NCBI RefSeq assembly: GCF_035607555.1
Contig: NZ_JAVHWZ010000001.1
Coordinates: 434,001 to 498,000 of the forward strand
Direction: 5' to 3'
Length of the DNA: 64,000 nt
Source of the DNA: Candidatus Bealeia paramacronuclearis
GTDB taxonomy: Bacteria; Pseudomonadota; Alphaproteobacteria; UBA9655
The position numbers and the translations under genes were made by a program. This document shows positions 56,137 through 63,354 of this stretch, piece after piece; position 1 is the stretch's first letter, and every line of letters starts with the position of its first letter. The notes beneath the pieces are model-generated. The model worked only from the letters and a program-made list of their open reading frames with translations, searched no databases and was not told the DNA's origin.

Positions 56137-56393
56137 TTAAGACATCGGTGAGTCCTCTGTATTTAGCTTTTTCACTATTGTTTTTTTATGTTTATTTTCA
56201 TCCGACGCGATTTTAATTTTAGGATCTTTTATTTTATTAATTTTATCCTGCAGAGTGGAGGCTGTGATTTTTCCTGTTTTAAGTTCTCCCTTTAATTCAT
56301 CTTGGCTCACGGCTTCTTCTTTCTCAAAGACTTTTTTCATCTGTATTTGTAATGGGTGCCTCTTTATTGCTCCGGTAATAAAACAGATGACGT
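56137..56393 (-). pseudogene. C-terminal remnant of an unknown protein beside IS630
   Basis: About 80 codons of a charged, helical tail remain (VFEKEEAVSQDELKGELKTG, then KITASTLQDKINKIKDP). The upstream part of the frame is IS630 sequence read in a wrong frame, so the original gene was cut by that insertion. No family could be recognised. Confidence 0.5.
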
Positions 56394-56959
56394 TAGGAGG
56401 CGTAGGTGACTTCTTTTTTGAGGAAATAGGAGCGAACGATTTCGGGGCAATTTTGGGTTCCAAAAAGATATTTTGTGATGTTGTTTTTGAGTTCCGTTAA
56501 GGATTTGGCACGTTTACGCCCAACGGCATTGCTTTTCACATCTTGATTCAAATAGCTCATCCGGATTCAAATCTGGGCTGTAAGCGGGCAGAAAAAATAC
56601 CTCAATTTTTTCTTTGTTTTCCTTCAAAAATTCACCGACCACTTTGGCGTGGTGTACTTTGTGATTGTCCACAATGAGAAACACTTTTTTCTTGGAAGAC
56701 TTGATTAACCTTTTGAGAAAATTAAGAAAAACCTCTCGCGTAAAATTCTCCTCAAAAAGCATAAACCGCAACGTGCCCTGATTCGTGACGCTCGAGATCA
56801 TATTGATTCGAAATCGTTTTCCCGTTCCTGAAATCACAGGCGTCTGACCCTTGGGGCTATAAGTTGTGCCCGTCTGATGATCGGAACGAAAGCCCGCCTC
56901 ATCTCCCCAATGAATCTCGGCATTTTCAAGGCGCGCCCGCTTGGCAATCGCCGGATAAA
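56394..56959 (-). pseudogene. IS630-family transposase, C-terminal part
   Basis: The frame enters at the IS66 boundary as VYPAIAKRARLENAEIHWGD and has the catalytic residues in IHWGDEAGFRSD, LIVDNHKVHHAKVV and SPDLNPDE. A one-base frameshift near 56555 separates this from its tail, which continues NQDVKSNAVGRKRAKSL to YFLKKEVTYAS and the stop at 56394. The N-terminal half is missing. Confidence 0.85.
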
Positions 56960-56970
56960 CTGTAAGCGTC

Positions 56971-58587
56971 TTATTGGTGTAAATTAGAAAGGGAATACTT
57001 AAGATTCCAGGGGAGGAGGTGGGAATAATTATTTTCAGGTGTGGAATTGATGTTGGCGAGGACGTAGCGGAAATAGTCAAAAGCATTGACGCCATTGGCT
57101 TTGCAGGTCTCAATGAGGGAATAGATGACAGCTGAGGCGTGGGCACCTTTGACATTGCCCATAAAAAGCCAGTTTTTTCGGCCCACAGCAAATGGACGGA
57201 TGGCGCGTCCTGCCATGTTGTTGTCAATATCCAAGCGGCCATCATTGAGGTATTCTGTCAAGGGGCCCCATTGCCTTAAAACATAGCCAACCGCTTGCCC
57301 CAAGGGACTTTTGGGAACAATCACTTTTTTGTGCTCCTTAAGCAAGACCTTGAATTTCTCAAGGATGGGCTTGGCTTTTTCTTGTCGGAGCTTTTGGATC
57401 TTATCGGGCGGGTATTGAGCCTCTTTGGCGTCTTTTTCAATTTTATAAAGGCTTCTGATGATGGTGAGCGCCTCGGCAGATTTGCCCGTGGTGTTGCCTG
57501 TACTTTTAATAATGTCCGCAAACTTGCGCCGCGCATGGGCCCAACATCCCACAGCCGTGATGTCTTGACTTTGCGCCAAGGCTTTGTAACCACCATACCC
57601 ATCCGTATGAAGGTAACCTTTAAAACCCTTCAGGAATTCTTTGGCATTTTCACCTTTGCGTGTGGGCGTGTATTCATAAGAAATGGCGTGATGAGATGAC
57701 GACCCGGTCATATACACCCACATATAGGATTGCGTTTGCGCCTTGCGGTCACATTCCTTTAAAACTTGAGCCCGCGTTTCATCTGCCCGTACATAAGTCT
57801 CCTTGAGAATCTCAGATCTTAAAAGCTCTTTTAAAGGGCTCAAGAGATCACCTATTTGAAGAATCCAACGGCTCATCGTGGCCCGACCTAAGTCAACTTC
57901 AAACCGCTCCCACATCTGAGATTGTCGATAAAGGGGTAGATGATCTTGGTACTTGGAGACGATGATGTGGGCCAATAGATTCGCAGATGCCATGCTTTTG
58001 AGAAGAGGCGCATTGGGCACTTCAGCCACACGCACCCCTTCGGTGCAAGATTTACAGGCATACTTCAAGCGCACGTTTTGAATGACTTTTAACTGTGCGG
58101 GAACGTAATCCAGCTGCTCAGAGATCTCCTCGCCCATCTGATGCAACGGATGTCCACAGGTGCAGATTTTATCACCAGCAATATCATGGATGACACGTTC
58201 GCGCGGCAGATGAGCCGGCAACGGACGACGTCCTTTTTTGAGAAGAGTCGAGGAGGATTTGTCCTTTCCAGAGTCATTCTCTGTTTCACTTTCAGCCCCA
58301 GCCTTTTCTGCTTCTAAAGGCGGCTCTTCGTAAACCTCATCAAAGACGTTTTCAAACCCGGGGAGCTTGGGAAATTCCTCGAACTTGATCTTCTCAGAGC
58401 TCCGCCCAAACTTGCTTTGTTTCATCTGAAGCAATAAATGAGTCAGTCGATCAACCTCTTGCACCAGATGTTCATTTTGTGTGGCTAGAATAGCCTTGTC
58501 TTTTTCTGATTTTTGCAAGTTTTTATAGAGCGCCACAGCGTCGAAAACAGAGGAGATTTTGAGTGAAGTTTGGGGCTCATTTTTCAT
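56971..58587 (-). CDS. tnpC: IS66 transposase TnpC with catalytic Glu changed to Gly
   Basis: The 538-residue protein differs from copy 1 by a handful of residues. The most important is residue 460, where the DDE Glu in NNMAERAIRPF is Gly (NNMAGRAIRPF; codon GGA at 57208-57210 instead of GAA). Other changes are KGALAS to KGAHAS and NYSLLL to NYSHLL. The first and second Asp (YVRADETRA, LHTDGYGGY) are intact. The protein should bind DNA but not catalyse strand transfer. Confidence 0.9.
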   Translation of the reverse strand: MKNEPQTSLKISSVFDAVALYKNLQKSEKDKAILATQNEHLVQEVDRLTHLLLQMKQSKFGRSSEKIKFEEFPKLPGFENVFDEVYEEPPLEAEKAGAESETENDSGKDKSSSTLLKKGRRPLPAHLPRERVIHDIAGDKICTCGHPLHQMGEEISEQLDYVPAQLKVIQNVRLKYACKSCTEGVRVAEVPNAPLLKSMASANLLAHIIVSKYQDHLPLYRQSQMWERFEVDLGRATMSRWILQIGDLLSPLKELLRSEILKETYVRADETRAQVLKECDRKAQTQSYMWVYMTGSSSHHAISYEYTPTRKGENAKEFLKGFKGYLHTDGYGGYKALAQSQDITAVGCWAHARRKFADIIKSTGNTTGKSAEALTIIRSLYKIEKDAKEAQYPPDKIQKLRQEKAKPILEKFKVLLKEHKKVIVPKSPLGQAVGYVLRQWGPLTEYLNDGRLDIDNNMAGRAIRPFAVGRKNWLFMGNVKGAHASAVIYSLIETCKANGVNAFDYFRYVLANINSTPENNYSHLLPWNLKYSLSNLHQ

Positions 58588-58651
58588 GAGGAACTCTACC
58601 CAAAACCCCCTAAAACGTCAATGTATTTCTGAGTTTTTTCAGGTAAAAACC

Positions 58652-58999
58652 TCAGGAAAATTCTTGAAAATGGACCGCCTTATGGCCTTTGAGCTTTTGA
58701 TAATTGAGACCCTCTTGCAGCCATCTCAATTGCTGGGAGGTCAACTCCAAAACATCTCCCCTCAAACTCACCTGAAACCTCTCTTTTTCAAGGCGTTTGT
58801 ACCAAAGACAAAATCCATTCGTCTCCCAATACAAGATCTTCATCTTGGTCAGGGTCCGGTTGCAAAAAACATACATCGTTCCGTCACACGGCACACGACC
58901 TAAGCTAGAGGCCACGTAAGCCGCAAGTCCATCAATCGATTTTCTCATGTCCATCGGGGCGGAATAAAACAGAATCTCCCCTCGCGTCTGCTCAAACAT
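58652..58999 (-). CDS. tnpB: IS66 Orf2-like protein TnpB (copy 2)
   Basis: The product is identical in translation to the TnpB of copy 1 (APMDMRKSIDGLAAYV, NGFCLWYKRLEKERF). It overlaps the end of tnpA by 8 bp. The gene could still supply TnpB in trans even though the TnpC of this copy is probably inactive. Confidence 0.88.
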   Translation of the reverse strand: MFEQTRGEILFYSAPMDMRKSIDGLAAYVASSLGRVPCDGTMYVFCNRTLTKMKILYWETNGFCLWYKRLEKERFQVSLRGDVLELTSQQLRWLQEGLNYQKLKGHKAVHFQEFS

Positions 59000-59414
59000 G
59001 GCAACTCCGCAGTATTGCAATTACACGCTGAAGCGTAATCCCATCAAATCCCGGCACAATCTCAATCCTCTCCCCGGACATAAAGCGAATCTCAAGGGGC
59101 ACGGGAGCTTGGCGAGCCTCTGCTTGAAGGGCAGGACTCTCAAATAAATCTAATGTTTCTGGACTCTCGTGCCCCACCACAGCAGTCGCCACAAAGCGCC
59201 CGACCGATGACCCCTCAAATAGCCTTCTTCCCACGCGGGGAAACCAATACTTAAAGGACGAATAACTCAGTCCTCCAGCCGTACAAAATTTTTCCTGACT
59301 CAATCCGCTCTTACGCCAGCTCTCGATCTGCTCTTCCCAATATTTCAGCTTCCCTGCGGATCTTTCATCTCGCGTTTGACGTTGCCCCGTCCTTTTCTCC
59401 TTCATCATTTTCAT
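58992..59414 (-). CDS. tnpA: IS66 accessory protein TnpA (copy 2)
   Basis: The 140-residue product differs from copy 1 at residue 9 (EKRTGQRQ instead of EKRTEQRQ) and otherwise matches, including the helix-turn-helix-like start and the EIRFMSGERIEIVPG end. Confidence 0.88.
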   Translation of the reverse strand: MKMMKEKRTGQRQTRDERSAGKLKYWEEQIESWRKSGLSQEKFCTAGGLSYSSFKYWFPRVGRRLFEGSSVGRFVATAVVGHESPETLDLFESPALQAEARQAPVPLEIRFMSGERIEIVPGFDGITLQRVIAILRSCHV

Positions 59415-59490
59415 CTCCGTAGTTGTTTTACGGAGTCAACCTTGTCCTATTTTCCTCACACCTAAAAGATGCGGGTCCTATGACGCTTAC

Positions 59491-59627
59491 TATGGCTTTA
59501 AATCTTTTACAGCTGACCAAAGATAAAATGAAGCGTCAGTCTATTAAAAGGCTTAGAAAAATGGCCGGTTGGGATGACAACATCCTTTCCAATATCCTCA
59601 CTCAAAAATTTTCATGAGGTGGCCCTG
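59491..59627 (+). pseudogene. Right end of an ISAs1 element (137 bp)
   Basis: These 137 bp match the last 137 bp of the complete ISAs1 element (26123-26259) with few changes, and encode its C-terminal residues (LNLLQLTKDKMKRQSIK...). The IS66 copy interrupts it at 59490. The left part of this ISAs1 is not next to the other end of the IS66 copy. Confidence 0.92.
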
Positions 59628-59631
59628 TTTT

Positions 59632-59838
59632 GAGACAACAGCTGACCTTCTCCTCCAAATCTTGGGGGTACAATTTCCCAAAATTTGATATTTTGCCCTT
59701 GGGCATTGGTTCAGTTTTCATGGGTGACCAAAAAAAGGATGCAACCTTAATACCCTTTGCCGTTGCAAGGATTTCAGGAACTTCCCCAGCCTTGCCAAAT
59801 AAATTGACCCCGCCGCGAGCGGCGGGGAATATGACCCA
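59632..59838 (-). pseudogene. Fragment of a possible phosphodiesterase-type gene
   Basis: On the minus strand a frame without stops reads NLFGKAGEVPEILATAKGIK, then VASFFWSPMKTEPMPKGK and YPQDLEEKV, up to the ISAs1 end. The block 'A-x-x-x-G-x-x-x-A-x-F-F-W' resembles the middle of type I phosphodiesterase/nucleotide pyrophosphatases, but the fragment is too short for certainty. It has no start codon and is bordered by a GC-rich hairpin. Confidence 0.3.
59808..59827. repeat. GC-only palindrome in AT-rich DNA
   Basis: CCCCGCCGC and GCGGCGGGG pair around GA. A palindrome this GC-rich is out of place here, between the end of the transglutaminase-like gene and a gene fragment. It resembles dispersed palindromic repeats of other bacteria; no second copy was seen in the window. 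Confidence 0.6.
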
Positions 59839-59850
59839 ATGAGATTAAAA

Positions 59851-60786
59851 TTAAATGTAAATTTCACCAGTCTTAATAAAGTGGTTAACTTCTTTAATAT
59901 TGAAAATCTGGTGCAATTCTTGATTTTCTTGGGACTTACGTCGCATTTCAATAAATTTATTTCTATCAGAAATAAATTTTTCGCTTATTTTTTTGTGGTT
60001 CTCAACGTCTCTTTCAACTTCTTCTGTCTTGTTAAACAATTTAAGATATTCAGCTTCAATAACGTCCAATGGCTTAGGAGCATCCTTATAAATTTCACCA
60101 AATCCCAGATATCGATCTTGAGACATACAAATTACGTTATCTCCCATCCCATTCCCATTGGGCTTAAAGTACGGGTATAATGGGATATTTGTAATGTAAG
60201 TGAAGGATCCTGGGACTGACTCTCCTTGTTCATTTGTTATGAACTGAAGAGGTAATTCATGAAAAAATTGCTCGATGTCCCAACCTTGAGTTTCATTTAA
60301 TAATTTGTAAAAGGCCTTTGCATAGCGATTAAAAAGTTCCTCGCCTAAAATTTCTTTTAAACAAAAAATCTTAGCTGTTGTTAGAGCTATTGTGCATTCA
60401 AGTTTCGCCGGTTTATCAAGTAAGTCCTCTAAAGCCGCTATAAGATTATCAGGTTCTGTTTTTAGCAAGAGCGATGGAATCTTTGTGTTTTGTTTTTCAC
60501 CATCTACGATTACAGTGCCTTTAATCCACTTCGGCAGCCAAAATGCGGACTGCGTGCTCATCTGACATCCTGGCTCTACATAAGTCCAATTCTTATTAAT
60601 CTTTTTATAAATTCTTTCTGTTGTAGCCACGACGGTACTATTGATGCCAAGCTGAGTGTCAAGGAAAGATTTTCTAACAGGAGAAACAGATGTCTTGGGA
60701 ACATCTTGATACATACTGAACGCTTCTGGAGAATATCCAAAGCAAAAAAGACTAGATGTAAAGGAGACGACAATAAAGTTTTTCAT
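59851..60786 (-). CDS. Exported protein-glutamine gamma-glutamyltransferase-like protein
   Basis: The 311-residue protein has a signal peptide (MKNFIVVSFTSSLFCFGYSP, cleavage near EAFS). Residues 110-235 resemble the Bacillus spore transglutaminase Tgl: an acidic helix ending KLECTIALTTAKIF, where Glu130-Cys131 align with Tgl's Glu-Cys pair carrying the catalytic Cys, then LFNRYAKAFYKLL, VPGSFTYITNIPLYPYF and MGDNVICMSQDRYLGFGEIY. The family's GEN and GHG positions are GDN and GFG here, so catalysis may differ. A transglutaminase would crosslink or deamidate glutamines, an activity used by several bacterial effectors on host proteins. The last 90 residues are charged and helical. Similarity is by eye only. 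Confidence 0.5.
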   Translation of the reverse strand: MKNFIVVSFTSSLFCFGYSPEAFSMYQDVPKTSVSPVRKSFLDTQLGINSTVVATTERIYKKINKNWTYVEPGCQMSTQSAFWLPKWIKGTVIVDGEKQNTKIPSLLLKTEPDNLIAALEDLLDKPAKLECTIALTTAKIFCLKEILGEELFNRYAKAFYKLLNETQGWDIEQFFHELPLQFITNEQGESVPGSFTYITNIPLYPYFKPNGNGMGDNVICMSQDRYLGFGEIYKDAPKPLDVIEAEYLKLFNKTEEVERDVENHKKISEKFISDRNKFIEMRRKSQENQELHQIFNIKEVNHFIKTGEIYI

Positions 60787-60875
60787 ATTCTACACCACAA
60801 ATAAAAATAATATTTCTTCAAAAGCAATAAAAACACATAAAATCATATTCACGAAAATGTCAAGAATAAAATTTT

Positions 60876-61649
60876 GAGACACTTAACTAAAGATAGATAA
60901 CGTGATAAGATGGCTTATTTAAAGGGGGATAGGCCATGGAATGCAAGAAATGTAATTCAGTTCAGTATGTTAAGAATGGAATGGTCAGAGGGATCCAACG
61001 CTACCGCTGTAAAAGCTGCGGCTGCAACTTCACAAATACACCTAAGCGCGGAAAGCCAGAGGCCATGAAAGCCTTGGCAATCCTTTTATATACATTGGGA
61101 AATGCAAGCTTTGGAATGATCGGAAAGGTTCTTAAAGTCAGTAATGTCGCTGTTTTGAAGTGGATTCGAAAAGAGGCAAAATCATTGGAAAGGCCTGCCG
61201 TTCCATCTGACCTTAAGCTCGTTCAAATCGACGAGATGTGGCATTACGTGAATGGAAAAAAAACAAAATTTGGATCTGGAAAGCCTTTGACCCTGTGTCA
61301 GGGCGAGTTATCTCCTGGACTTTGGGTCGCCGTGATGATCGAACAGCCAAAAGCTTAATCGACGAAATCGGCACGAGGGATCTCACTTTCATCACGGACG
61401 ATTGGGAGGGATTTCATCGTCTAATTCCTGAACATCAACTTTTTACTGGCAAGGATTTAACCTACCCAATCGAGCAGGATAACAGCAACACACGTCATTA
61501 TCTCGCGCGCTTTCGAAGGCGCTCCAAGGTCACGTCTCGAAGCCATGAAATGGTAGATCTTTCCTTACTTCTTCTTTACCATCTCTCCAATCCTGAAGTC
61601 TTCAAAAAATATCTGGACTCTTTCTTATCTATCTTTAGTTAAGAGTCTC
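60876..61649 (+). mobile_element. IS1-family element with 8-bp target duplication
   Basis: The ends GAGACACTTAACTAAAGATA (left) and TATCTTTAGTTAAGAGTCTC (right) are inverted repeats with minor differences, 774 bp apart. AAAATTTT lies on both sides (60868-60875 and 61650-61657), the expected 8-bp duplication of IS1. Confidence 0.9.
60936..61642 (+). CDS. IS1-family InsA/InsB transposase with frameshift
   Basis: The first frame (60936-61358) begins with a zinc-ribbon domain (MECKKCNSVQYVKNG, YRCKSCGCNF) and helix-turn-helix, and continues through LVQIDEMWHYVNGKK. A run of eight A at about 61257-61264 joins it to the frame ending at 61642, which carries WIWKAFDPVSGRVI, FITDDWEGFHRLI and the C-terminal DNSNTRHYLARFRRR. 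This is the IS1 InsA-InsB layout, where frameshifting at an A run makes the active fusion. All parts are present. Confidence 0.85.
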
Positions 61650-61657
61650 AAAATTTT

Positions 61658-61917
61658 GAACTTTTTTTCATAATAACAAACATTTTAAAATATAAAAAAT
61701 ACTAAATATTATTTACTATACACAATTTCAAAATTCAATTTTTTTTTCAAAAAATATTTTTGTTTTATGCCAACCATGAATAAAAGTTGTGGATAAGTCT
61801 TTGAATAGCATGCAAAAAGTTGTTATCCTAAGACCTATCAAATCCCCCTCTTTTTGGATCAGGGCCCCTACCATACATCAAGGGAAAGGAGGAGATATGT
61901 CGAAAATTCGCGGATTG
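61658..61917. other. AT-rich stretch without a recognisable gene
   Basis: The 260 bp right of the IS1 are strongly AT-rich in the first half. The second half has higher GC and a purine-rich GGAAAGGAGGAG followed by ATG, which may be the start of the IS630 remnant that follows. No conserved coding signal can be supported here. Confidence 0.4.
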
Positions 61918-62140
61918 TCATTCACTATTTGCCCCCCTACAGCCCCAATTTGAACCCCATCGCGATTATGGAAAATTATGTGTGAATACGTCTCGAATAA
62001 TAATGTTTTACCTTAAAGGAAGTGACTTTACCAACGTTGTAAAACACTTTTTCGAAAAAACAGTTCATGAAATTAAAGATCTTCTCCAAACTCGCGTCAC
62101 AGACAACTTCGAACGACTTAACACCCAATTTTCATTTTGA
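61918..62140 (+). pseudogene. Degenerate IS630-family transposase C-terminus
   Basis: The sequence reads LPPYSPNLNPIAIMENYV and then a stop, and in another frame KHFFEKTVHEIKDLLQTRVT followed by DNFERLNTQFSF and a stop at 62138-62140. SPNLNP is the IS630 signature, but the Glu position is damaged (IAIME for IERLW) and the frame is broken at least once. Confidence 0.7.
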
Positions 62141-62230
62141 TTGAGTGTAGATCTCATAAAGCTTGAGATAGGAGGCCAAGTGACTTTTTCATCACAATAC
62201 ACATAGAAACCTTTATTAAAAAAACAAAAA

Positions 62231-62276
62231 AAATCGATTTTTTCAAAAATCGATTGTTAAGCTTTATTCCTTAAAG
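62231..62276 (+). promoter_or_regulatory. Two adjacent inverted repeats in the RND leader
   Basis: AATCGATTTTT (62231-62241) and AAAAATCGATT (62244-62254) form an 11-bp palindrome with a 2-nt centre; GCTTTA and TAAAGC (62260-62276) form a second one with a 5-nt loop. The start codon of the RND adaptor gene is at 62290, with AAGGAA between. The first looks like a dimeric repressor site or a terminator of the upstream remnant. Confidence 0.5.
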
Positions 62277-62289
62277 CAAGGAATATCTC

Positions 62290-63354
62290 ATGCAACGATC
62301 AAAGCTTATCAGTATTATCATTCTCATTTTTGTAGCCCTTTGGTTTGCCGGAGGATACATTCGCAAAAGTTTCTCCACCCATGAGGATGCTAGTCAAAGT
62401 GCAGCACCTCTTGCCCGCGTCAAGGTCACGACATCGCACGCCAAACTACATCCTGTTTGTTTGACATTAAGGGGTGTGACAAAGGCCGATGTGAAAGTCA
62501 CATTACGCGCTGAAACAGATGGGCCCGTCATGGAAATTTTGGCAAACAAAGGAAGCACGGTTAAAAAAGGAGATTCCATTTTAAAACTTTCTCCAAAGGA
62601 CCGCCTTGCAAAATTGGAGGAAGCCAAAGCAACTGTCACATCTAAAGAGATCGAGTATCATGCGGCCCAAAAACTTTTTGAAAAAGACTTTACTCCCAAA
62701 ACAGCACTTGCGAAGGCAAAATCTAATTTTCAAGTTGCAAAAGCCCATTTAAAGGAAATTGAAATCGATTTAAAAAATACGGATATCAAAGCTCCTTTTT
62801 CAGGGATTATTGATAGTCAATCAGTGGAGCTTGGACAATTTGTAAAATTAGGTGATGAGCTTGTGACCTTAGTGGATTTAGATCCGATTAAATCTGTAAT
62901 TCCTGTGTCTGAAGAAAAAATAAATTTGCTCAAGCTGGGCGAAAAAACAAAAATCAAATCCATTAATGGATCGTCTTTTGAAGGTGAGGTCACCTATATT
63001 AGCCGAGTAGCCGATCCTGCAACACGGACTTATCAAATTGAGTTGTCCGCTCAAAACCCTCACCATGCTATTCCCGATGGGATGACGATTGAAGCCCTTA
63101 TCCCCCTTGGAAAAGCCAAAGCCCATTTTATCACGCCTTCAATTCTCTCTTTGGATGAATCGGGCAAAATTGGGATCAAGATTGCAGATGAGAAAAAAAT
63201 GGCTCATTTTGTTCCTGTGGAAATTGTAGACACAGATACCAATGGTGTTTGGGTCATGGGACTGCCGGATACAAGTCAGATTATTGTCACAGGACAAGCG
63301 TTTATTAAAGACGGTGAACTGCTTGAACTTGTAGAAGGCGTTGACTCAAAATGA
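62290..63354 (+). CDS. RND efflux periplasmic adaptor (membrane fusion protein)
   Basis: The 354-residue protein has an N-terminal signal anchor (KLISIIILIFVALWFAGGYI) and the lipoyl-like halves of the HlyD/AcrA family: GPVMEILANKGSTVKKGDSI and TDIKAPFSGIIDSQSVELGQ around a short coiled hairpin, then the beta-barrel domain (IKSVIPVSEEKINLLKLGE). It links an inner-membrane RND pump to an outer-membrane channel. The last bases overlap the pump gene by 4 bp (ATGA). The substrate is not predictable. Confidence 0.92.
   Translation: MQRSKLISIIILIFVALWFAGGYIRKSFSTHEDASQSAAPLARVKVTTSHAKLHPVCLTLRGVTKADVKVTLRAETDGPVMEILANKGSTVKKGDSILKLSPKDRLAKLEEAKATVTSKEIEYHAAQKLFEKDFTPKTALAKAKSNFQVAKAHLKEIEIDLKNTDIKAPFSGIIDSQSVELGQFVKLGDELVTLVDLDPIKSVIPVSEEKINLLKLGEKTKIKSINGSSFEGEVTYISRVADPATRTYQIELSAQNPHHAIPDGMTIEALIPLGKAKAHFITPSILSLDESGKIGIKIADEKKMAHFVPVEIVDTDTNGVWVMGLPDTSQIIVTGQAFIKDGELLELVEGVDSK

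Larger units (their letters stand above)
56962..59490 (-). mobile_element. IS66-family element, copy 2
   Basis: This is a 2529-bp inverted copy of the element at 17022, with the same GTAAGCGTC ends. Flanks (GATAAACT left, TATGGCTT right) do not match, and the left neighbour is an IS630 fragment while the right neighbour is an ISAs1 fragment. It carries the same three genes with a few substitutions, including one in the catalytic Glu codon of tnpC. Confidence 0.92.

Noticed and set aside
56514-57245. 243-codon fused frame crossing the IS630 fragment and the IS66 end
   Set aside because: The N-terminal third is IS66 tnpC in a wrong frame and the rest is the IS630 transposase fragment, so it is a chance fusion, not a gene.
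17022-59490. Simple inversion of the 37-kb segment between the two IS66 copies
   Set aside because: The expected cross-matching of target duplications between outer and inner flanks is not seen in any pairing, so this two-copy model is not supported.
59718-59951. 77-codon minus-strand frame across the GC palindrome
   Set aside because: It overlaps the end of the Tgl-like gene in another frame and has no ribosome site.
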